DNA from: Deltaproteobacteria bacterium | GTDB taxonomy: Bacteria; Desulfobacterota; Binatia; Binatales; Binataceae | Direction of reading: 5' to 3' | NCBI GenBank assembly: GCA_021780585.1 | Contig: JAJXYM010000388.1 | Location: forward strand, 1 to 5,369 | DNA length: 5,369 bases | Shown here: piece by piece, positions 1-4,577 of the stretch | Layout: each line of letters opens with the position of its first letter | Numbering within the stretch: position 1 is the stretch's first letter | Position numbers and translations under genes: made by a program | The notes under the pieces: model-generated | What the model was told of the DNA's origin: nothing | Databases searched by the model: none | The model's input: only the letters and a program-made list of their open reading frames with translations

Positions 1-1116
1 GCCGGCCGCCGACAGCCGCAGCTCGGTCGTCAGGACGTGACGTTCGACGCCCGCGACCAGACTGGCGGCGTCGCAGGCGATCGTGTCCGGCAGCATCCGG
101 ACCGTCGCCTCGGGCAGATAGACGGTTGTGGCGCGCGCGGCCGCTTCGCGATCGAGCGCGCTGTCGCGTGGCACGAAATCCGCCACCAGCGCGATATGGA
201 CGCGCACCCGCAAACCGCCGTCGGCGAGCGCTTCGCAGGACAGGGCGTCGTCGATTTCGAGCGTGTCGTCGTCGTCGATCGTCACCGCGCAGGAGTCATC
301 GCCGGGCGGACGCGGCGGCGGCGTGGCGGCGGCCGCGTCAGCCAACGCGGCGGCGGAAAATTTCGTGCGGATACCGCCGATAATCACGTAGCGGGGACCG
401 GCCGGCGCCGCGCCCAGCCGTGCCAGAATTTCGAACGCCGACTCGGCCGGAATCAGATCGGGCGCGGCCGCCGCCAGCATCGCCTCGAGGTCGCGATTGC
501 GCGTAAACGGATTTTCCAGAAACGCGCCCAGCTCCGCGGTCAGCGTGGCGGCCTCCTCCGCCGACGGCACCGCGCCGCCGCCGAGCAGTCCTTCGAGCAG
601 ACTGCGCATCCGGCGGTTCGCCTCGCTGCGCAGACGCACCTTGTCATGCTGCGTGCGCAAGCGCTCGACCTGTTCGCGCGGCCGGGCCAGAAATTCCATA
701 TGGCGGCGGACAAAATAGAGCCGGTCATTGAACAGCGCCTCGAGCATCACGGAGACGTCGACGGGCGCGGCGCGCCGCCCGAAGAACAGCTCCGCCAGCT
801 CCTCGGCGACGAAGCTGCGACCCTGCTCCTGAACGATTTCCCAGAGCAGCCCGAGGTCTATTTCAGCCGCCAGCGCGACGCGTTCCCGTTCCAGCGCGGC
901 GACCGCGGCGGCCAGATTCGAACGGTTCACGACACGATCGGGATAGGCGTTGAGCACCAGGGCGCGCGACAGCGTACGCTCGCGCCCCCCAGCCTCGACC
1001 ACGGCGACCTGCCGATCGGTTTCGCGCATGGCCAGCGCGGGCCGCATCCGCCCGTCGTCGAGGAACTCGATCAGGAGACCGGATAGTTTCAGATGGGCGA
1101 TCACGGCAGCTTTCAT
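1..1116 (-). CDS. RNase II/R-family 3'-5' exoribonuclease, N-terminal 372 residues (3' end beyond the window)
   Basis: This is a processive RNA-degrading enzyme of the RNB superfamily, expected in the cytoplasm. I translated the minus strand by hand: the frame opens at ATG 1116-1114 and stays open to the left edge, so the C-terminal half (rest of RNB and any S1 domain) is missing. Residues about 12-55 form a small N-terminal barrel-like region (GLLIEFLDDGRMRPALAM), residues about 85-150 a winged-helix-like region (EEL.EL.F, then DRLYFVRR), and residues about 255-280 an Ala/Pro-rich linker. The RNB domain begins near residue 275 with TIDDDDTLEIDDAL. By comparison with E. coli RNase II, D281, E287, D289 and D290 match D201, D207, D209 and D210, and Y333 in VYLPEATVRMLP matches Y253; the 52-residue spacing between the two landmarks is the same. 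E in place of D207 also occurs in other RNB proteins. An in-frame TAG lies eight codons upstream of ATG. No clear Shine-Dalgarno is visible, so the start is likely, not certain. The specific paralogue cannot be named. Confidence 0.9.
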   Translation of the reverse strand, partial: MKAAVIAHLKLSGLLIEFLDDGRMRPALAMRETDRQVAVVEAGGRERTLSRALVLNAYPDRVVNRSNLAAAVAALERERVALAAEIDLGLLWEIVQEQGRSFVAEELAELFFGRRAAPVDVSVMLEALFNDRLYFVRRHMEFLARPREQVERLRTQHDKVRLRSEANRRMRSLLEGLLGGGAVPSAEEAATLTAELGAFLENPFTRNRDLEAMLAAAAPDLIPAESAFEILARLGAAPAGPRYVIIGGIRTKFSAAALADAAAATPPPRPPGDDSCAVTIDDDDTLEIDDALSCEALADGGLRVRVHIALVADFVPRDSALDREAAARATTVYLPEATVRMLPDTIACDAASLVAGVERHVLTTELRLSAAG

Positions 1117-1117
1117 T

Positions 1118-1147
1118 TTGACCGGCGCGGAAGCGCAAGACTATATG
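1118..1147 (+). promoter_or_regulatory. Sigma70-like promoter for the small ribbon-helix-helix-like gene
   Basis: A -35 box TTGACC (1118-1123, five of six consensus bases) is followed by an 18-base spacer and a -10 box TATATG (1142-1147, four of six). The expected transcription start is at about 1153-1155, which coincides with the A of the ATG at 1153. If the promoter is real, the message would be leaderless or nearly so, which agrees with the absence of a properly spaced Shine-Dalgarno. The match was judged by eye. Confidence 0.45.
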
Positions 1148-1168
1148 GAAGAATGGCGACGACGGAAA
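1140..1168 (-). promoter_or_regulatory. Sigma70-like promoter for the RNB exoribonuclease, overlapping the divergent promoter
   Basis: On the minus strand TATAGT (1145-1140, five of six consensus bases) lies 17 bases from TTTCCG (1168-1163, a weak -35, three of six). The start would fall near 1134, giving a leader of about 18 bases to the ATG at 1116. This -10 box shares four base pairs with the opposing -10 box at 1142-1147, so the two promoters probably exclude each other. The -35 lies within the first codons of the small divergent gene. Confidence 0.4.
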
Positions 1169-1386
1169 GACGGTTGATTCTGGAATTGCCCGACGAGCTG
1201 TGGGCCGACCTGACGCGGGTGGCCGACGCGCTGGAGTTCGCCAGTACGGCCGAGGCCGCGATGGTCGGACTGGCGGACTGGGTCGCGCGGCGCAAGTCCG
1301 ATCTGGACGATCGCGATCCCACGCGGCGCTACTTCGTCAACGAGGCGCTGGACGAGCTGCTCGCCCGCGGTTCCGGCCGCAAATAG
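1153..1386 (+). CDS. Small ribbon-helix-helix-like protein (77 aa), function unknown
   Basis: The protein has a short beta-strand-like opening (RRLILELPDELW), then two predicted helices separated by a turn (TRVADALEFAST, then EAAMVGLADWVARR), then an acidic and basic C-terminal helix (EALDELLARGSGRK). This strand-helix-helix layout, with alternating residues in the strand and the S/T-x-x-E cap before the second helix, resembles ribbon-helix-helix (CopG/Arc-type) DNA-binding proteins; I recognise the pattern, not a named family. If so, it would act as a dimer on operator DNA. I chose the ATG at 1153 because the RHH pattern starts there and a promoter points directly at it. An in-frame ATG at 1093 would overlap the divergent ribonuclease gene and is less likely. 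GGAAG lies only two bases before the ATG, too close for a normal ribosome site. No toxin gene is adjacent, so an antitoxin role has no support here. Confidence 0.65.
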   Translation: MATTERRLILELPDELWADLTRVADALEFASTAEAAMVGLADWVARRKSDLDDRDPTRRYFVNEALDELLARGSGRK

Positions 1387-1401
1387 TCCGGATGCTCCGG
1401 G
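1387..1401. terminator. Possible small bidirectional hairpin between convergent genes
   Basis: CCGGA (1388-1392), loop TGC, TCCGG (1396-1400) forms a five-pair hairpin that fills the 16-base gap between the stop codons of the small protein and the lipoprotein. It has no T-run on either side, so it is at best a weak terminator. Similar short hairpins arise by chance in DNA of this composition. Confidence 0.25.
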
Positions 1402-1402
1402 G

Positions 1403-2074
1403 CTAGCGCAGCGGACGGTTGATCACCTCGGTGTCGCCGGTCTCGTCGTCAACCATGAGCAGTTGGATCTGGCTATAATCGCCCTTGGGAAAAAAGACGT
1501 AGCCGCTGACGGTGAAATTGCGCCGCACGTCCTGGGCGGGCAGCGCCAGCGCGGACATCTGCGTGGCGGCCTGTTGATCGGCGCGCGCCTGTCCGGCCGG
1601 AGCGCCCTGCAAGACGCCCTCGCCTGCTCCGAACGCGCCGCCGATCATGGCCCCGGTCGCGGCGCTGTTGACGACCGCGCCCGCCAGCGCGCCGATTCCC
1701 GCGCCCACGGCGCCGCCGAGCACGCCGCTGGCGCCGGCGCTTTCGAGCGCGGCGCGCAATTCACCGGCGCCGCCGGCCTGACGCGCGGCCTCGGCCGGAG
1801 GGATCGGCGCGATCCGGTCGCCAGCGTCGTTGAGCGCGAAAATCTGATTCGGTACGACGGTGCGCGGCGTATCGGAGCCGTTCGCGATTGAAACGTAGAC
1901 CGGCAAAATATCGCCGACCGTTTTCCCCGGGACCGTGCTGACGCTGATCTGGCCCGTCTCAGGCGTCGCCGCGACTCGGGGAGTATCCCTGAGAGGCGCC
2001 GAACCGAAGGCGCATCCGCCGAGAACGAGGGCGGCAAGCGCGGCCACGGCGGCCCGAAGTCGAAGCCGGAACAT
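1403..2074 (-). CDS. Glycine-zipper lipoprotein, probably outer-membrane anchored
   Basis: The 223-residue product starts with a lipoprotein signal: basic MFRLRLR, a hydrophobic Ala/Leu stretch, and the lipobox LGGC with the lipidated Cys at residue 21. Residue +2 is Ala, not Asp, which by the usual Lol rule points to the outer membrane. Residues about 41-90 look like a beta-rich domain (DILPVYVSIANGSDTPRTV, then NQIFALNDAGDRIAPI). Residues about 112-158 are a Gly/Ala-rich segment with repeated GxxxG spacing (GGAVGAGIGALAGA and GAMIGGAFGAGEG), a glycine-zipper type of membrane-associated helix pair. A C-terminal beta-like domain follows, with GYVFFPKGDY near residues 191-200. The function is not known. 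I chose ATG 2074 for the best signal peptide; ATG 2080 and TTG 2110 are in-frame alternatives that lengthen the n-region. The zipper-coding DNA is extremely GC-rich (52 of 60 bases in 1681-1740). Confidence 0.85.
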   Translation of the reverse strand: MFRLRLRAAVAALAALVLGGCAFGSAPLRDTPRVAATPETGQISVSTVPGKTVGDILPVYVSIANGSDTPRTVVPNQIFALNDAGDRIAPIPPAEAARQAGGAGELRAALESAGASGVLGGAVGAGIGALAGAVVNSAATGAMIGGAFGAGEGVLQGAPAGQARADQQAATQMSALALPAQDVRRNFTVSGYVFFPKGDYSQIQLLMVDDETGDTEVINRPLR

Positions 2075-2132
2075 CTCCATCCATGATGACCGATGCGCCA
2101 GCCGAGGCAACCCCGCCCCGGGCGTTCACATG

Positions 2133-2166
2133 CGCGCCGCCTGTCCGGCGCGGCGTGAAATCACGC
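2133..2166. repeat. Two adjacent inverted repeats upstream of the lipoprotein gene
   Basis: CGCGCCG (2133-2139) and CGGCGCG (2146-2152) form a seven-pair arm set with a six-base loop. Immediately next to it, GCGTGA (2153-2158), spacer AA, TCACGC (2161-2166) forms a 14-base operator-like dyad. Both lie about 60-90 bases upstream of the lipoprotein start. The dyad has the size of a dimeric repressor site, but no regulator can be named. GC-only arms are easily formed by chance. Confidence 0.35.
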
Positions 2167-2236
2167 GGGAGCCAATCGTCGATGGTTTCGCGCGACGAGA
2201 CTTACCGGCGGAGGTCATTCCGCCATCGCGCCGTTT

Positions 2237-2284
2237 GCGGATCGTTCGGCCAGCGGATCGTCGCGGATGCGCCGCGAGCGGCGC
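2237..2284. repeat. Direct repeats GCGGATCGT and an inverted repeat upstream of tRNA-Leu
   Basis: GCGGATCGT occurs at 2237-2245 and 2253-2261, a 16-base period. The partial copy GCGGAT follows at 2263-2268. Directly after it, GCGCCGC (2269-2275), GA, GCGGCGC (2278-2284) is a perfect seven-base inverted repeat with a two-base spacer. The cluster ends 29 bases before the tRNA and covers the place where its promoter -35 would sit. A regulatory role is only inferred. Confidence 0.35.
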
Positions 2285-2289
2285 TGCGG

Positions 2290-2295
2290 TATTCT
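2290..2295 (+). promoter_or_regulatory. Weak -10-like box for tRNA-Leu
   Basis: TATTCT matches four of six bases of the TATAAT consensus and lies 18 bases before the mature 5' end, giving a plausible leader of roughly 10-12 bases. No recognisable -35 box is found 16-18 bases upstream; that stretch is the GC-rich inverted repeat. The call is tentative. Confidence 0.25.
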
Positions 2296-2313
2296 GCGGG
2301 CGGGATCAGAGAG

Positions 2314-2398
2314 GCCGGGGTGGTGAAATGGCAGACACAGAGGACTTAAAATCCTCTGGAGGGAAACCTCCGTGCGGGTTCGAGTCCCGCCCCCGGCA
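2314..2398 (+). tRNA. tRNA-Leu (anticodon UAA)
   Basis: All arms of a class II tRNA pair by hand. The acceptor GCCGGGG (2314-2320) pairs with CCCCGGC (2391-2397) and is followed by discriminator A at 2398. The D-stem GTG pairs with CAC. The anticodon stem GAGGA (2340-2344) pairs with TCCTC (2352-2356) around the loop CTTAAAA, with anticodon TAA at 2347-2349. The long variable arm GGAGG-GAAA-CCTCC (2358-2371) is typical of leucine tRNAs. The T-stem GCGGG pairs with CCCGC around TTCGAGT. The 3' CCA is not encoded (TCC follows the discriminator), so it must be added after transcription. It decodes UUA, and by wobble UUG. Confidence 0.97.
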
Positions 2399-2595
2399 TC
2401 CAATACCACACCTTATTATTGGCCTTTGAGCTCTCGACCTTCACGATGTCAAGCAGCAACGTGCGTTGAAATAAGGCGCGACTTTAGCTGAAAGTTGGCT
2501 GTTCTTGGCACCAATTGGCCTTGCCCCTTTCGATATCCCATTCGTAACTTAGTATCGGCCGCGCTTTTGGTTCATAGTTCCTTGCGAGCCGCCAT
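2399..2595. other. Low-GC spacer after tRNA-Leu, no gene seen
   Basis: Bases 2401-2580 contain 87 G or C of 180 (48 %), well below both flanks. I see no convincing reading frame on either strand. A short inverted repeat CCAATA...TATTGG, with an 11-base loop, begins just after the tRNA but is followed by only a short T-run, so it is a poor terminator. No integrase, no second copy of the tRNA 3' end and no insertion-sequence ends are visible. Confidence 0.6.
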
Positions 2596-2623
2596 GGCCC
2601 ATGCGGCGATCGCCGCATGGGCC
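2596..2623. repeat. Perfect 28-base palindrome
   Basis: The two arms GGCCCATGCGGCGA and TCGCCGCATGGGCC are exact reverse complements, giving 14 base pairs as DNA or a 12-pair hairpin with loop GATC as RNA. It lies 72 bases past the stop codon of the leftward ThDP enzyme gene and about 200 bases past the tRNA. It could act as a transcription terminator or mRNA-end stabiliser for either unit, but neither side has an immediate T-run; the right side becomes T-rich only some eight bases further on. It could instead be a genome-wide repeat (REP-like) or a protein-binding site. Confidence 0.8.
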
Positions 2624-2695
2624 GGGTTGCGTTCAATTTCGTTTTAGAACCGGCGAAGGTGGTCCGATAGAATTCAGGCGTCGCTTAACGCCCCA

Positions 2696-4327
2696 TCAGT
2701 ATCCCGCAAATCCCATATCGGTAGTGGCCTGCGCCTCAGGGTCGGTACATACATTGACCAGCGCCGGTTTGCCGCTTGCGATCGCCCGCTCAATCGCCGG
2801 CTTGATATCCTTGGGATCCTCGACGTATTCGCCGTACCCGCCCAACGCCTCGACGAGCCTGTCGTAGCGCTGATATCCGAGGTCGCGGCCGACGGTTCCG
2901 CCAGTTTGGCGCGACGTGAAGCCGCCGTTGTTCGAGACCACGACGACGATCGGCAGCTTGTGACGAATCGCCGTATCCATCTCCATCCCGTTCCATCCGA
3001 ATGCGCCGTCCCCGCTCAGCACCACGACCGGCTTGTCAGGGGCGGCGACTTTCGCGCCGATGCCGAACGGAATGCCCACTCCCATGCATCCATGCGGTCC
3101 CGCGTTGAGACTGCTTCCGGATTCGTAGATCGGAATTGATTGCCGCGCGAAATTGAGAATTTCATGCCCATCGACGACCAAAATGGTGTCGCGCGAAATA
3201 ACATCCTTGACTTCGTTGCAGAGCCGCAGCGGGTGTATCGGCGTCTTGTTCGAGTGCATCAGCGGCGCGTTGCGTTCAAGGTTTGATCGGTGCTTGGCGG
3301 CGAGCTGCGCGACCCAAGCCGTTTCCTCCGATGGATTGAAGCGCCCCTTGGCCTCGGCCGTCATTTGCTCCAGCACCAGGCGAGCGTCGCCGATAATGCC
3401 CACGGCGATTCCTCGATTGTGCCCGATCTCCCTGCCGTCGAGATTGACGTTGATGAATTTCGCGTCAGGCGAAAAGCGCGGCGCGCGCAGAAACGAAAGC
3501 ATCGAATTGGCTCGCGCCCCGATCACGATGATGACGTCCGCCTCCCTGAACGCCATCGAACGCGCGGCTGTAAACGAGCGCGCGTGATCCTCGGGAATCA
3601 CGCCGCGGCCTTGTGGCGTCGTGAAGAATGGTATTCCCGTTTCGTCGACGAAATTCCTTAATGCGCGTTCCGCGCGCGACCAGATTATGCCGCTGCCCGT
3701 GATAACTAATGGTTTGCGCGCCTGCGCCAGCAAATCGACGGCCTTGCGCACCATCGCGGGATCGCCCGCCGGTCGCGCCTCCGTCCGATAGTTTTCCACC
3801 CAGTGAATCTTTTCCGCTTCGACCTTGCCGGACAAAATATCGCCGGGCAGGTCGAGATAAACCGGACCGCGTTTGCCATCCAACGCTTCGCGAAAAGCCA
3901 CGCTGAAGTATTCCGGGATCCGGTAGCCGAGATCGATTCGATACGCCGCCTTCACGATCGGCTTCATCATCGGCAATTGGTCCATTTCCTGGAAGGTGTC
4001 CAGCGTCGTCCCACGCATCGGCGACGCCCCGCCAATGGCGATTATCGGCGTGGCGTCAGCCCACGCGTTGGCGAGACCGGTCACCAGGTTTGCAACCCCC
4101 GGACCCATCGGAGCGATGCAGATACCGGGCTTGCCCGTGATGCGAGCGTAGGCGTGCGCCATCATGGCCGCGGCCTGCTCGTGACGAACGTAGATACCTT
4201 TCATGCCCAGGTTGAGGCACGCGCCCGCGGCGCCGCCGGTGGGACCGCCCATCATGAAGAAAAACGTATCGACGCCTTCACGCTTCAGGCAGTGCGCAAT
4301 GATTTCTTCGCCCCGTAGTGTCGCCAT
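2696..4327 (-). CDS. ThDP-dependent 2-hydroxyacyl-CoA lyase / oxalyl-CoA decarboxylase-like enzyme
   Basis: The 543-residue length is normal for the acetolactate synthase superfamily. The N-terminal pyrimidine-binding domain (about 3-170) has the cofactor-activating Glu at residue 50 in RHEQAAAMMAHAYA. The middle domain (about 190-325) has GARANS near 270, like the GARLNW of oxalyl-CoA decarboxylase (OXC) and 2-hydroxyacyl-CoA lyase (HACL). The C-terminal domain (about 375-530) has the Mg-ThDP motif GDGAFGWNGME (439 on) ending in NN at 466-467. The segment TFQEMDQ (111-117) matches the FQE of human HACL1 better than the YEE of OXC, from recalled sequences. HACL cleaves 2-hydroxyacyl-CoA to formyl-CoA and an aldehyde or ketone. 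A CoA-transferase gene upstream on the same strand supports a CoA-thioester substrate. The ATG at 4327 has GGAGG at 4342-4338, ten bases away; GTG 4336 is an alternative start with that motif too close. The protein ends soon after TDPEAQ and has no long C-terminal lid. The exact substrate is unknown, and the family label is safer than the reaction. Confidence 0.88.
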   Translation of the reverse strand: MATLRGEEIIAHCLKREGVDTFFFMMGGPTGGAAGACLNLGMKGIYVRHEQAAAMMAHAYARITGKPGICIAPMGPGVANLVTGLANAWADATPIIAIGGASPMRGTTLDTFQEMDQLPMMKPIVKAAYRIDLGYRIPEYFSVAFREALDGKRGPVYLDLPGDILSGKVEAEKIHWVENYRTEARPAGDPAMVRKAVDLLAQARKPLVITGSGIIWSRAERALRNFVDETGIPFFTTPQGRGVIPEDHARSFTAARSMAFREADVIIVIGARANSMLSFLRAPRFSPDAKFINVNLDGREIGHNRGIAVGIIGDARLVLEQMTAEAKGRFNPSEETAWVAQLAAKHRSNLERNAPLMHSNKTPIHPLRLCNEVKDVISRDTILVVDGHEILNFARQSIPIYESGSSLNAGPHGCMGVGIPFGIGAKVAAPDKPVVVLSGDGAFGWNGMEMDTAIRHKLPIVVVVSNNGGFTSRQTGGTVGRDLGYQRYDRLVEALGGYGEYVEDPKDIKPAIERAIASGKPALVNVCTDPEAQATTDMGFAGY

Positions 4328-4577
4328 GATCTCCACGCCTCCGCAAAAGCCTGTTCCGGCGCCGAATCGATCGCCGCAACATTAGCTGGCTTCCGAGTTT
4401 CGCCTCCAGCGCAGCTATCCCTGTCACCTGGATCGCCTGGCGTCAAGCTTGCCGAAATATCCGGAGGCCCTTGGCGCTGGCGCCGAGGATGCGCGCTGAA
4501 CAATAGTGACTCGGCTGGTTCGATCCGAATCGCCGGTCCGAAGGGCCGCACGCCGCCGAATTAGTCAATCGGCCTCG
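4328..4577 (-). other. 250-base gap between CoA-transferase and ThDP enzyme genes
   Basis: No convincing gene is seen. An 88-codon frame at 4551-4285 on the minus strand is poor in protein-like pattern and overlaps the start of the ThDP enzyme, so it is not called. The only nearby regulatory element I can support is GGAGG at 4342-4338 before the ThDP enzyme start. A -35-like TTGACG (4446-4441) has no well-spaced -10 box. The length of the gap leaves open whether the two genes share a transcript. Confidence 0.5.

Noticed and set aside
37..1086. A 349-codon open frame on the plus strand opposite the ribonuclease gene
   Set aside because: Its product is rich in Arg, Gly and His with no domain pattern, while the minus strand encodes a clear RNB protein over the same bases. 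Long antisense frames are expected in very GC-rich genes.
1463..1891. A 142-codon plus-strand frame over the lipoprotein gene
   Set aside because: It is a shadow of the Gly/Ala-rich lipoprotein coding sequence, with no recognisable features of its own.
1153..2074. Toxin-antitoxin pair involving the RHH-like protein
   Set aside because: The next gene on its downstream side is convergent and encodes a lipoprotein, and the upstream one is a large ribonuclease; no small toxin gene adjoins in the same direction.
2402..2424. Hairpin CCAATA...TATTGG as a tRNA terminator
   Set aside because: It has only six pairs, mostly A-T, a loop of 11 bases and a T-run of only three, too weak to call.
2083..2429. 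Plus- and minus-strand frames of 64-164 codons running through the tRNA
   Set aside because: They overlap a fully paired tRNA-Leu, and the minus-strand product (GGGTRTRTEVSLQRILS) is a familiar artefact of translating tRNA antisense.
2599..2785. Two copies of GCGATCGC, the HIP1 octamer of cyanobacteria
   Set aside because: Two copies in 5.4 kb of GC-rich DNA are not a meaningful enrichment, and the gene content does not suggest a cyanobacterium.
4414..4446. Promoter for the ThDP enzyme gene: TTGACG with GATAGC on the minus strand
   Set aside because: The spacer is 21 bases, outside the usual range, and closer -10 candidates do not match.
4285..4551. An 88-codon minus-strand frame between the CoA-transferase and ThDP enzyme genes
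   Set aside because: It overlaps the well-supported start of the ThDP enzyme in another frame and shows no domain, signal peptide or ribosome site.
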